This document shows, piece by piece, positions 34,780 to 47,600 of a stretch of 64,000 bases of DNA. The number at the start of each line of letters is the position of its first letter. Within the stretch, counting starts at the first letter, position 1. Origin of the DNA: Cryptomeria japonica (Eukaryota > Streptophyta > Pinopsida > Cupressales > Cupressaceae); assembly GCF_030272615.1 (NCBI RefSeq), contig NC_081414.1:658696292-658760291 (forward strand), written 5' to 3'. A program made the translations under genes and the position numbers. Under the pieces are notes generated by a model. It did not search any database and was not told where the DNA came from. It saw nothing but the letters and a program-made list of their open reading frames with translations.

Positions 34780-37700
34780 ACAATCACAAAAATTTGAAGA
34801 TGTTTATATATGAATTATTCAATGTGTCCAAGTTGTTATCCCAACCCTTCTTCAAGCTCTCCAAAACTATTATCAGACCACTGAAAAGATAATCTTGGGC
34901 TTCTACAGTCTTCGGGTCTATCGAATCATTGTTTGCCAGAGCATCTTGAGATTCCTTCAAGGCACTGAGCATAATATATAACTTAGGAGTAATGAGACAC
35001 CTAAGTTATCCAACTCTGCCAATTATTCTCTCCCAATCATGACTCAAGCTTCTAATTTTCTCAAGCAATGATATCACTTGATTTTCATGAGTGCTCAATG
35101 ATACAAATAGAGGATCAACCAACTGAGATATGCGTTCAAGCTCATCCTCATGTACCTTAAACTTCATCTCAATGTCAACAATGAACTTGGTTAGAGATAA
35201 GCATGGTTTATATAAGTCTCCACCTTCGGATAGTGCATCTTTCATGTTCTTCACACATGCACCTAAAGTGACTCTGTCTTCAACAATCATCTTTTTCAAA
35301 TTTCGGAGCCTCTTTGCATTGAATTCATTTCTGACCTTCTCCTCAGTAGATTTCTCAAAAGATTCAAAATGTGTATTTACAGAGTTAATCAAACTCTTTA
35401 ATTGCCCAGATGGAGTATCAAAGTATCCTTTTGAAACGAGGGCATCAACTTTTCAAAAACACCAGTTGCCAGGGTTAGCAACATACTATCCTCTATATGA
35501 TATTTCAAAAGATCCTCACTGGCTTTTGCTTGATAAAATGATGCAAGTTGAAGCTTTTGAATTGGAGATAAAGAAGCAAGGTTAATTAGACCTTGATTAA
35601 ATTGTGGATCATCAATGACTTTCATTCCCTTTACTGTCTCTGGAGTGTCTTTTGCCTCAGTCTTGACTTCAACCTTAACCTCCACCTTTTTGTTTTCTTC
35701 ATTCTTCTCAGGAACCGGAGGGTCAACGGTAACAATTGGAGAATTGTCGACCTTTTCCTTTCCTTCATATTCTTTTCTCACATTTGCATCACCCTTGTTA
35801 ACTGCATCTTCAACTCTAACTTCTTTTTGCACATTAACCTCTGCATGCTCAACTGTTTGGAATTTTGAGATAGAAGTATCATCCATTGTCTGCTTTGCTT
35901 GAGTTGGCATGTTTTTCTATCCTGGATGAGATTCTTGATTGACTTCATACTTGTTCTCTAACAAAACTTTTATCCAAATTTTCTCAGTTTCCTTTGCAAC
36001 TTTATCGATTTTCCCTAATATGATTTATTTACTCTATGCTTACTTCTGAACTCATTTTTTTCTAGTTTAAGTAGTCTATCTATCTCCTCTTTAGTGATAA
36101 TTGAACATAAGTTGACCAATACATATTCCTTTAGTCTCTCATCTTCCTTATTTGTTGTTTGTCTCCTAGCATCCAAAATGTCACACAAGATCTTGGATAT
36201 GACTATCATAAGTTCAATTAGAGCTTTAATATATACATTCAAATACTCTATAGTAGCTTCTTCTAAAGTTCTTTTTCTAGATTCATCAAAATTTTCATAC
36301 CATTCTGCTAATGGCTTCAAGTTACCATTCTTAACTGCTTCATTAACAATCTCAGTCAAAGACATGGGAGGCTTAACTTCTAGCTTACCTTTCTTCAATG
36401 CCTCATCAAGTTCTGATGGATTGGATATCTTCGCAGGTTTAACTCTATAGGATGGCTCTTCTTTTGCAACTTTTATGGTCTTAGCGGTTTTACCCTTCAC
36501 CTCCTTCACTACTTCATCTGATTCGGTCTCCTAATCATCAACAAGAATAAATAGTCTAGCTTGTTCTCTCTTCATTTTCCCTTCATTGGATGGCTTGACT
36601 GAAGATTTAGGCTTGCTTGCTGGCTTTATAAGACTAGACAAAGGAGTCATGCTTTTGGATTGCCTTGGCTTAGGCTTAGGCGCTTCCAGTTTAGATTCCT
36701 TCTTCATAGAATGCTCCCCGAAGAGAATATTTTCCTCTCTATCTTTCTGGACCGCTTCCTTCGTTATTTGCATGCTTTCTGCAAGAGCCTCTACCTCCTT
36801 TCTTACCTTCTTTTTTATTGTAGGCTTCTTGAACTATTGATGTAGTTTTAAACTCTTCTCCTTGTATGTGCCAAACCCCTCCTCGTTGGGGTCCACTGGT
36901 TGACTCGGCAAATGTTGTGCATACAGTTCCAAAATTTGTTCTTTGACCTCATAGCCCATAGGCATAATCCATACTGTCTGGGGCTCTACAAATTTCATCA
37001 AACATTGATCTGTATCTACCATAAAACAGATGGTGCCCTGATATTTTTCTACAACATATTTAGGGATTCTCTCCCTCTCATGCATTTGCTTCTAGAAGTT
37101 TTCAAGTAACCTCATAGATTCTTATTCCAGACCTTAGAGTCACTAGAATTGTATAGTTATTCCCAGATCTAAACTCCTACCGGCCTGTCAAAGGCCCACT
37201 GCGCTTGCCCAACACCAAGAACCTCTTTCACAAAGTAGAAAAACAAACATAAAAGCAATGTTTCGAACTTGAAAGGATGTTTCTTATTTTCTTTGATCTT
37301 CTTTATATTCTTAATAAGCTCACTCTAGAGCAACTCATAAAGATCATATTTCTTATTCTCCCTCTATCATCTCATAAGAAGCATATATGGCAGTACCGAA
37401 AACTAAATTTTCTCTACTCGAATAATAAATCTTATTGCGAATTACCATTGATGCAAACTTGATGTCAAGCTCCAGGATGTCGTTGATTATCATTATCTGT
37501 TTATCAAATTTTGACCCAATTGCATTAGCCACAATATCATTCTTCACAACTTTCAATGATGGCAATTCACTAGATGCACACAATCCTGGTGATTTTGTGG
37601 GGCTTGTCCAACCACATGAATTCATCGTGTACTCGGCTCAAAATGAACCAAATCCATTTCTGTTCATAGAACATTGGAAACCTAACGAACTGTGCAAAAT

Positions 37701-38160
37701 TCTTGTCTTCCAGTCTTTGAAATTCTGGTTTCAATATTGCACTCTTATCAGATAGCTAATTATTGTATAGATTCAACATTTGTGAGATTCCCAATTCCTC
37801 AATGGGACAGTGTGTGTAAACCCTATTGTCTTCAATGTGCACTACTTCTTACAACACCAATGAAAACTCACTCTCAAGATCATCTTCCATAGAGATGAAT
37901 GGATGATTCTTGAAGTTTGGGCATGCATGCTTAGTTATTTCATCAACCAAAGGAGTCACAGTACCAGATGCAACCATATTATCAAATTCAAGTTTTAAAC
38001 TTCAATCAAAAAGAGGTTTCATTGTTAAATACCTTTCAATCAGATGCAAGATCGCACACCAAATCTGGATATCGCTCAGAATCTCTGTAAAATATCCTTT
38101 ACTGCACTCTTCTACTCTCTTGCTTTGAATGCAAAGTGACAAGTGTAGTGATTAATTCAC
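34780..38160 (-). pseudogene. Long unrecognised coding region of element H
   Basis: Protein-like sequence with scattered stops runs in register over about 3.4 kb. It has an apparently globular first part (FYEQKWIWFILSRVHDEFMW, IGSKFDKQIMIINDILELDI, YQGTICFMVDTDQCLMKFVE, TVWIMPMGYEV). A Lys/Pro-rich linker, a helical segment (SELDEALKKGKLEVKPPMSL, AEWYENFDESRKRTLEEATI) and a C-terminal part with DDPQFNQGLINLASLSPIQK follow. A coiled-coil-like tail ends it. None of this is a retroviral domain that I know. It sits exactly where pol would be, between gag and the polypurine tract. Confidence 0.6.
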
Positions 38161-38373
38161 CTTTTATTCAACGCAAACCTAACTTTTCATCGCAATAAAT
38201 GCACTTTTCCCTAATACTTCTGGATACTCTTTGTTTCACAAAGATCTTCTGCGGACCTTCAAATCTACTCAAACTTTTCCAGAAATCCATCATAAACATC
38301 TGCTATCACCGTACACACCTCTGCAACCTACTAGAAACATGCATAGATCTCCAACAAGGGGTTTGTAATATTT

Positions 38374-39600
38374 TCATGAAAACCTCCCCCTAAGGCCAAA
38401 TGCTTTAGTTTGGTTATCAAATGAGGTTCCAACACCAAAATTAGGTGCGGACCCACTTCCTGCATCATTATCGCTCTTCTTCACCCAAGTCTTCTTCATC
38501 TGCTCTTTGATCTCTTCAAATTTCACTTTTCCCTTCTCATCTACTTTCACATTCTTTTTTTTGTCTTCCAGACCTCTCCTATTCACATTTCTTCTTTTGC
38601 AATACTTAGCAATGTGACCGGATTTTTTGCAAGCATAGCAAACAACATTTCCTTGCATAGGTTTGAATTTCATCTAATTTCCCCTTGATCTACATTTATT
38701 AGCAACATTTCCAAACCTACTACATGCATAACATCTAACATTTCTCCTATTTTGAAAGTTATTCATCATGCTTTTGCATTCATTTGACTTGTGACCATAC
38801 TTATTGCATTTGAAACATTGACCGGTAAAAGATGGACCATTAGTGGTCATCCTATTTCTTCATTGACTAGCAATGTGACCAAATTTATTGCAAACAAAAT
38901 AGTTACCATTGATATTTGAGCATTAGGCTGCCTTACCGGAGGCTTTCTTGATTTGTTCTTCTGCTGAGCTGATTTGGAGCTTTCACCTTTCTCAAATCCA
39001 AGACCTTAAGTATCATTAGGATTTTTCTGACTTGCAAGCATCTCATCTAGCTTGGCTGAGCTGATTCTGAACTTTTCCTTATACTCATTCACAACTTCAA
39101 GATCATATTTAAGAAAATGGATATGCTTTCCAAGATCTTCCTTGGTTTCATGAAATTCCTGCTTCAGTTGATCATTCTCATTTTTAAGTCCACAACATTC
39201 TTTAGATTTGTCTTTCAGGGACTGAGCAAGCTTCTCCTCATTCTTCTTCCTTTCTTCAATCTTTTTTTAAACCTCATCACAATGGCTTCCATCTCATTCT
39301 TCTGGACTGTATTAGTTCTAGCAAGTCTCTTACACTCTTTTGTCTTTTCCTTCAGGACGTCTTCATCAATGCTTTGACTTTCTTTTTCCTCCAGCTTATC
39401 AACAAGTTCCTTTCTCTACTCCCTTGACTTGTTCAATTGATCTTTCAATGATTCACTGAAGTTCTCAGCATCCCTAAGGCTCGCTTTCACTTGCCGGACC
39501 TCAACTTGTGAATGATCAAGATCTTTAAGTGCAACAAGAAGTTGTTATCTAAGACTAACGAAATTCGTTGATTCACTTTCCTTAATCCTCCTCAAGATGT
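38374..39600 (-). pseudogene. gag-like protein: coiled coil and zinc-knuckle array (element H)
   Basis: The N-terminal part (39600-39100) is helical, with heptad-like text such as VKASLRDAENFSESLKDQLN and RKELVDKLEEKESQSIDEDV. The C-terminal part has at least three knuckles: CFKCNKYGHKSNEC, CYACSRFGNVANKC (His replaced by Asn) and CYACKKSGHIAKYC. A damaged fourth lies upstream. It ends in a Lys/Glu-rich tail with PNFGVGTSFDNQTK. Several stops interrupt it. It probably binds RNA, as a nucleocapsid does. Confidence 0.75.
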
Positions 39601-39636
39601 TAGGCTTCTTTCGAGTAACTAGGCTCTGATACCAAT

Positions 39637-40691
39637 TGTTGGAATCAAGGAACACTGAGAAGGGGGTGAATTAGTGTTCTGCAATTTTTAAATTTATTAA
39701 CCTATTCTTTCAACCACTTAATGCAAATGAAGAAAACTAATCTACAAAAACACAAAGCAAAGATCAACAACACCATAACACCAAGATTTTTACATGGAAA
39801 CCCGATTAATGGAAAAACCACAGTGGGATTCAAACCCACAATATTAATATACCTTGTTAGAAGTATAATAATATTACATGAGGATAATGCACATGCATTC
39901 AGGCACACTGCCTAGAGCTCACTGCTCAATTACAAGTAAGGGCTACAACCTCGGAAGGCTCACTGCCTTACTAAAGATTACAGATAATAATTGGAATGTC
40001 TAAACTGATAAACAACATCTATAAATGCTTGAAATAGTTCTAGTTAAGCACAAATACTTTGTTCTACAACTTTGCTATGTTCTGATACCTTGTTGTAATC
40101 TGAAGCACAAATCCTTCAACTGCACACGTGAAACTATGCACAATCGCTCATACACACATCACACATAATCACAGATACCAAAAATGATCAAATCAGTCCC
40201 CTATATATCTACAACATCAAATTAAATCTATTCATGTTGGCCCAAAAATGCATAACACACAAATGAAACGTATTACCCATATGTTGTCTCAACGTCCTCG
40301 AACATGCAAACAGCTACCAAAATCACTTTGCACGATCCACACAAGGAATCTTCACATGCTACTGTTGATGAACACTATTCTACCAGAAAAAATTATCTAT
40401 TGGATCTTCCAATTTACACAAGACTCAACACCAAAGGCCATAAACCTATAATAAGGCATGTTACACATCCACATTGCATCTCTGAGATCCACAACACCAA
40501 ATACTCAACACATCTGAATCACCAACCAAAACACTGTACACTTTGTCATATGTCCCATTCTTCTCACCGAACCTCGGTGAACCTTAATCAATCTTTCGGT
40601 ATGAATGAATCACGAACTATGGATTGGATATTTGACTCAAGTTGCCATCAATGACAACATTTGAACAACAATCCAGTGTCTCTTGCAAACA
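39637..40691 (-). repeat. 5' LTR of element H
   Basis: 1,055 bp, TGTTTGCAAGAG to TTGATTCCAACA on the minus strand; it is a homologue of 33425-34535. Confidence 0.88.
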
Positions 40692-41390
40692 TGTTGATCA
40701 AAGTAAAGTTGGTACCATAAAACCAGTCACATCGGGGTTGTCTCTCAGTCAACCGTTGCATTTGCTAATCTGAGAGTCTAGTGGAAAGCTACTCAAATTC
40801 TTCGAGGACAAGACAAAAATTGGTCCATGAAAGCATAATAATCATAGTTACAGATAAAACATGGGTCCATACAGTAACTAGGTTTCACTTTTTTGAAGCA
40901 TCAATAATGTTCAACTAGGTAATGACCATATCTTTAAAGGAAAGATTTTGATACAAAATCATATGTACCAAGAAAGAAGAATACCTTAACCTAGATTGAG
41001 TGGCATAACCTTATAGTTGCTCTATCATCTTTTCTACAATTATCTATGCAAAGTCTAGTTGGAACTGACCTCTATATGTATGAAGGCTATACCCCAGGGC
41101 TACTTGAAACTGATCAACATTGTCAATAGACTCTAGGTCATAAATGAAAGCCATCATTGAAAAGGCATCTTGCAAATCTGCTAGAAAATATTGTATGGGT
41201 AAAGGGAAAGCAAGCAATTTTGTTTCACTTTTCCTTCATCTAAGCTCAAAATTAAAGAAATTGAGCCTTTTCCTTCTATGCCCAAAATAGCATTCTATGT
41301 TTTTTTGATTGAACCTTTCAATACCAACCAAATTGGTAGGAACACATAGCATTTCTTTGATAGCTCCTATATTGATAACAACACGAATTT
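40692..41390. other. Non-coding stretch right of element H
   Basis: No LTR terminus or domain recognised. It probably belongs to the 3' part of element I. Confidence 0.4.
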
Positions 41391-41832
41391 TCATTGGATA
41401 GCTTTTAATCGTGCATCAAAGATTGACGCATAGTCTCGTACCAACTCAAGGCACAGGTGAACTAATGGGACCATAAATTGTGGAATCTTTGAGTACCATA
41501 GCCGAATTCCAATGGAAGTAAAATTTCCTTTATTTTCTTTTTTCCATCCTCTGTTCAAAGCACTCTTGAAGATTTTTAGGGTTCTTTTGAAGTCTTGGGT
41601 CGAAAATTTTGTCTGCAAAATCTTCTAACAAGGTCAAATTAATAGTATTCATCTGATTCACATGTTCTAATTTCTTAGTTCCTTCCAACAGGTTTCTTGT
41701 GGGCATATAAACGGAAGCATATGATATGTCTATAAAAACGTCAACACGAGAAGACAAAGCCATTTGAGTACTAGAGCTAGACCCCACAATAATTTGTATA
41801 AGAGGATTCCCTTTATAGATGTTGCTTGACAA
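41391..41832 (-). pseudogene. Unrecognised frame downstream of integrase (element I)
   Basis: Two overlapping minus frames encode about 140 residues (EGTKKLEHVNQMNTINLTLL, FADKIFDPRLQKNPKNL). They lie 3' of the integrase end. I do not recognise the protein; it could be an accessory frame or the start of another element. Confidence 0.35.
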
Positions 41833-42239
41833 CTATATTCAAACTACTTTCACTTCTTTGTATTCTCCTGTAGTTCTCTTCTTTTCTCTAACCCAGTGCA
41901 TGCATAATGTATAGCAATCATGCTTAATTTTTTTTAATGCTTAGCTATTAAGAGAAACTACTGCTTTTTGAGAAAAAACGCTACCATTAAATGAGGAAAT
42001 AACAATAACCCATGATGCTACCATTTGAGAATAAAATATACCTTGAAAGTCGGTATAGAACATAGGATGGGGGCTAGCAATTAAAACCTATACTTAAGAT
42101 AGCAAATAATAGTCACTTCATTTGACCCTAAACAGATGAAAATTGTTGGCAAAACCCAAGATAAATACCTAGCGGCTTGTACTTATTGGAAAGGCAAAAC
42201 AACACAACTCAAACAAGCCTAACTAATATTTACAATTCC

Positions 42240-43135
42240 AAGAAGAATTGAGCTCTTAGTGAGCTTGGGGTGGATTTCATTGACAGGAATCCCGAGGAAA
42301 TTACCCTCTATATCTTCTAGCTCAAAAGAGTTGCTTTCTTTGCATTTAATAATGTGTAATGGTCAACCCCATAATGCATAAAATTTCAAATGTTGGCTCA
42401 GCTTGGTGGCACGCTCATCATATTTCAAAACTAAATCTCCTTCCTTGAAACCTAGGAATGATGATTTTTTTGTCAAACCATCAGTTGGCAACTTGTTGGT
42501 GATTAGCAAAGGCGTCAAAAGCCTTTTCTCTGGTTTCTTGGACTTTCAAATATTCAACAAGTCCATTTCCATAGCATCATTTTCTTCTAATTCAAGATAT
42601 TTGAGTAGTTCTAATGTGGGAATCTCAATGGAAATGGGCATTACCACCTTTTTCTATATACCACCTCATAAGGAGTTGTTTTTAACACCTGCTTTGGAGT
42701 GACACAATTAGCGCACAAAGCAATCTTCAAATGTTTGGAAATCCTTTTGATGATTCAAACCTAATCTTTTGAATTTGATCATTTTTTTGTTTGTTGATTC
42801 TGTCAGGTCATTTCTCTAATAATAGTAATTTGAACAAGTCTTAAGAAAAATTTCATATTTCAATGCAAATTCTAATACTTTGGATCCCACAAATGCCCTT
42901 GCATTGTTTGAAATGATAGTTTTTGGTGAACCAAATCTAGTTACCAACTCTTCAAGGAAATTCACTATTGCATGCTTAGTAGCATTCTTTAAAGGAATAA
43001 CCTTTGATCAACAAGTAAAATAATCAGTAGCGGTCAATATCCATTTATGTCCGACATCAGATACAAGATCAATCATTCCCATGAAATCTAGCCCCCACTA
43101 AGCAAAGGGTTCATCTACTACAATTTGACTAATAG
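42240..43135 (-). pseudogene. Integrase core and C-terminus of element I
   Basis: Read through several stops: DLVSDVGHKWILTATDYFT, SKVIPLKNATKHAIVNFLEE, LVTRFGSPKTIISNNARAFV and, at the C-terminal side, FKEGDLVLKYDERATKL, then FELEDIEGNFLGIPVNEIHP. The second catalytic Asp lies in the decayed IISNNARAF segment, where Asp is replaced by Asn. The N-terminal finger lies on the far side of element J. Confidence 0.82.
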
Positions 43136-43586
43136 TGTTGGTGTAAATAAATATTCATTATGGATATTATTACACTTTACTTAAGTTAACTTAGGATAAT
43201 GCATTTCTTCGTAGTTTGGATTTGAGACACTTAGGGAAGTGTGCACATAGGGATAGAGCTTGTAGGAGAAATTCCACCTTTTGTGGTCTTGTTTTGTTGT
43301 TACACTCCACATTCAGTGGGTCATCCACCTCTTGTGGAATATTATATTATTTCTCCTACCTACCCCTAGTATTTCTTACCTACCCTTGTTTCTCATTGAG
43401 CCACATGTCATGATTGTGTGCTCGTACATCCATATGGCCTTGCCTATATAAGAAGGCCTATATTCATTGTATTGGTGAATCCAGTTGATCATTTTCATAT
43501 TAATGAGAATAGAGTTTGTTCTTGTCATTCTTTTGTCTCTATTTTAATACTTTTCATTGTGCCCTTGATCTTGGCAAAATCTCACA
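43136..43586 (+). repeat. 5' LTR of element J
   Basis: 451 bp, TGTTGGTG to ATCTCACA. It contains a TATATAAG box (about 43443), followed by sequence that would be transcribed. Confidence 0.96.
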
Positions 43587-44624
43587 TGGTATCAGAGCCA
43601 TTGGGGCTTCATTGATTGGTTTTTGGAGACATCATGGAAGGCTTCTATTTTTGGATCTGAGGAATTGCGCTTTTTGGAGGCATCTTGTAGCGTTTTCAAC
43701 CTCACCATTGCGTCCGAGATGCCGTTTTCTTAAAAATCGAGTATAAATTCGACCTATTTTGGCGAAAATCAATTTTTGGGTGTGGAGGAAATTTTCTGCC
43801 CAATTCGGGCGATACAGTACGGAATTTTCGGATTTTTTTCAAAAAAAATAAAATTATTTTCCAGTTTGAAAATTAAAAAAAATAAAATAAATAAATTTGA
43901 AAATTATTTTTGGGATCCGTACCTTCTGCCCAATCAGCTGCACACAGTTAGCACCCAGTCAGCAGCACCTAGTCATCATTTTCTTTGGAAATTTTTAGAC
44001 CCCTCTCCGTTGAGCAGTTTGGATTTTTGGGTCAACTTTGGAGGCCCATAACTTGCTCAATTTTGCTCCTTTTTGGGTGCATTTTTTTTTTATTTGGGCT
44101 AATTTTTTGTGCTCTTTGCAGTGGTGTGGTTATTTTTTGATTTTGGTGCACAAGGTTTTCAGACTTTTCAGATTCTCTTAGTTGTACCTATCCAATCCTC
44201 AATTCTGCAACTTCAAAGGCCTCATTTCAGCTCATACGACCTCCTTTTCATGTGCCGTTTTTTTTGAAAGCGTATGTTTTTTCATCTACTTTCATAATCT
44301 ATGATCATATTTTATATATTTTAAGAAGAAATTGTACTTTCAGATATTGGTCTTATTTGGCCTATTTGGTACTTGTAAATTGCTTGGATCTTAGTTTAGA
44401 TCTCTTGCATTATTAGTTTGAGTCTCTTTTGGCCTTATTGAGGCAGTTGTAAAATTGAAATCAGAAGTCCAGTTTGCCATTTTTTGCAAGTGGCCCATTG
44501 TACATGCACTAAGTATAAAGTGCCAAATCATCACTTTTGGGGGGGTTCTTTGATTGAGTGAATTTGGGGGGGTGTCTTGTGTGATTGTTCCTCTCTTTCC
44601 TTGTGCTCTTTCATTTTTTTTGCA
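43587..44624 (+). other. Long leader of element J
   Basis: About 1.04 kb between priming site and gag ATG, T-rich and without a sustained frame. It would contain the packaging and dimerisation signals. Confidence 0.7.
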
Positions 44625-47600
44625 ATGAGTCCTCATAAATTTCCACCTTTAACTCCACATAATTATACATCATGGAAAATTAAAGTGTGGAGCAAATTAA
44701 TGGAAAAAGGTCTCACACATTACATAGATGGAACAATAGCAGCAGCACCTGATCCTAAGGCTGATCCTAATGCTCAGTTAGAATGACTCACTAAGAATTG
44801 CATGGCTCTTGGAACTTTGCGGAAGTATGTATCAGATGACCTCATCTTTCATATTGAAAAGTGTACTACAATCAAAGATGCTTGGGATATGTTTTAGAAA
44901 TTGTATGGTCAAGTTGATGAAATCAGAGGTTATAAGATTGACAATGAGCTCACCAACTTGGATCCCAAGAGTTTTGATACAATCCAAGATTATGTCACAA
45001 AAGCAAATGAGCTAAGAGCAAAGCTTAAGGATTGTGGAATTGACAAAAAGGATGCTTAGTTGATATTCAACTTGTTGGACAAGCTTGCACCAGAATATGC
45101 AGCATTTGTGTCTAGCTTCCAAACTCATCGTTTGACAGTGGGGAGTTCCTATGTTATGCCTTCATTTGATGCTTTCACAGAAATGTTGATATTGGAACAA
45201 TCTAAGTTGTTGAACATGGGGCTTCTCAAGTCTTCAAAGTCCAAGGCTTTGGTGGCTAATCAAGGGAATCAAGGAAGTCAAGACAAAGATTCCAACAAGA
45301 AGAAGAAGCAATCTAAGTCACAGCCACAACAGGAAAAAGGACAATCATCCTCTCCATCACAAGGCGATTTTTCATCCTCTTCCAAGAAGGGGACACCACC
45401 TAAGAAGGATAAGCCAACTTGTGCATATTGCAAGAAGTATGGTCATGATGAGCATCGATGCCACACAAATCAAGTTGATGAGTTACCTAATCTTCTTAAG
45501 AAAAACAACATCAACTTGCCATCCACCTACACAAAGAAGGATTCATCTCCTTCCTCTTCCTCACAATCTAAGGGAAAAGAGCAAGCATTTGTGGCTACAA
45601 CAAGTTCTTCACAGCAGTGGATATTTGACTCAGGTGCCTCATATCACATGGGTTCTACAAAGGAGCAATTTTCTTCATTGGAGCCATCTAAGGTACCTCA
45701 CAGTTACATAGGTGATGATACACAAGTAGAGGTTGAAGGGAAAGGTTCAGTTGACATGGATGATGGAACATTTGAGAATATTCTCTATGTTCCTAACTTG
45801 TCTACCAACTTTCTCTCTATCTACCAAATCACTCACTATGGGAATGGGAAAAAGGTTGAGTTTACACCAGATTCAGTTGTGGTAAAGGAACTTGATGATG
45901 ATGCCTTGGTAGCAGTGGGACAAGTCAATGACAACTCAAGGCTTTATTCATTCTCCCACTTTGTGCCAAGTTCACCTTCTAGGGCCTTGCTTACTCATTC
46001 AAATTCTGAAAGTAAGCTATGGCATGAGCGGTTTGGTCACCTCAACTACCGCTATCTTCAGCAGCTCAACACTAAAGACAGGGTCATAGGTCTACCTCGA
46101 ATCAGTTTTTCAGAGGGTGTATGTTCAGGTTGTTCCATGGGCAAGCATCCCGAGGAAAATTTTGATAAAGGGAAAGCTTGGAGAGCTTTGGAAGTTCTTC
46201 AACTTGTTCACAGTGATATAGCAGGTCCATTTCCAGCACCTTCATTTAGTAAGGCCGGCTATGTCCTCACCTTCATTGATGACTACTCCCGCTTCACTTG
46301 GGTCTACTTTCTTATTCATAAGAGTGAAGTATTTGATAGATTTCAGGACTTCAAGACTCGTGTGGAGAAGCAATCCGGGAAAGTGGTGAAGATTCTTCGC
46401 ATAGATAATGGAAGGGAATACGTGAATAAAAGACTTGAGGATTTTTGTACATTTGAGGGGATTGATCTTCAGCATTCTGTCCCATACACTCCACAACAGA
46501 ACGGAGTTGCAGAATGGAAGAATAGAACTCTCAAAGAAATGGCTAGCTGTATGATTCATGCACATTCTCTTGATCCCGCTTTTTGGGTTGAGGCTATCAA
46601 TTGTGCCACACACATCCAGAATCGGGTTCCTCACAAAGCTTTGCAAGGTATTACTCCTTTTGAGGCTTGGGCTGGTAGCAAACTGATTGTGAGACATTTC
46701 AGAGTCTTTGGGTGTCCAACATGGGCTCACATACCTCCACAGAAATGCAAGGCATTGGAACCTAATAGTCAGCCTTGCATATTTGTTGGATATCCTGAGG
46801 GTGTTAAGGCATATAGATTGATGGATACTGAGACACATGAGGTGTTCATCGAGAGGAGTGTTCACTTTGAGGAAAGCTCTCCTAGCTTAGCCTCTCTACC
46901 TCCTCCACCTTCCTCCATTGTGGATAGTGATGCTAGTGATTCAGATGATGAGATTCCTTCAACTCAGATTCGCAGGGTTACACCTCCGCAGGGTCCACTT
47001 GCAGTTGAGGAGCCTCATTCTCCACCTCCACCTAGACCTCATTGGGCTCGATAGACACTTGAGTCCATGGGTTCTCTTGTTGGGGATCCTTCAGATACAC
47101 GGAGAACTTGATCACAACATCAAGATCTACCACATGCATTCATTGCTACCACTTCCGATCCACAGACATTTAGGAAAGCATCCGAGGTTCCTGAGTGGGA
47201 CCAAGCTATGGAGGAAGAGTATAGTTCCTTGATGAGGAACAACACATGGGATTTAGTCCATCTCCCTAAGGGGAGAAAGATGGTTCGATGTAAGTGGATC
47301 TATCAAACCAAGTTTGCAGCAGATGGTAGTGTGGATAAGTATAAGGCTCGGCTTGTTGCGAAAGGTTTCTCTCAGGTTGTAGGTGTTGACTATACTGAGA
47401 CCTTTGCCCCTGTAGCCAAGATGAACTCCATTCGCTTGACACTTGCTATTGCTGCAGCTCATGGTTGGGCTATACATCAGATGGATGTGAAGAGTGCTTT
47501 TCTTCATGGTGATCTTGATGAGGAGATTTATATGGAGCAGCCACAGGGTTTCATCCAGGATACTTCTTTAAGGAAATCTCTCTATGGCCTTAAGCAGGCC

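Larger units (their letters stand above)
33425..40691 (-). mobile_element. Element H: LTR element with gag-like protein and a large unknown coding region instead of pol
   Basis: On the minus strand: 5' LTR 40691-39637 (1,055 bp), priming site TGGTATCAGAGCC (39634-39622), coding sequence 39600-34780, polypurine tract ATGCCAAATGGGAAGAT (34552-34536), 3' LTR 34535-33425 (1,111 bp). The flanks AGTTG and TGTTG are a target duplication with one mismatch. No protease, integrase, RT or RNase H motif is present in 5 kb of internal sequence. The LTR and priming-site style are copia-like, but that cannot be confirmed without pol. Confidence 0.85.

Noticed and set aside
33425-40691. Element H as an autonomous copia element
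   Set aside because: I looked for YVDD, HHCC and DDE integrase, and DSGA protease motifs between the LTRs and found none.
43216-43413. 65-codon Cys-rich frame, repeated at 49033-49230
   Set aside because: The duplicate is simply the other LTR of element J. The frame is chance coding within the LTR.
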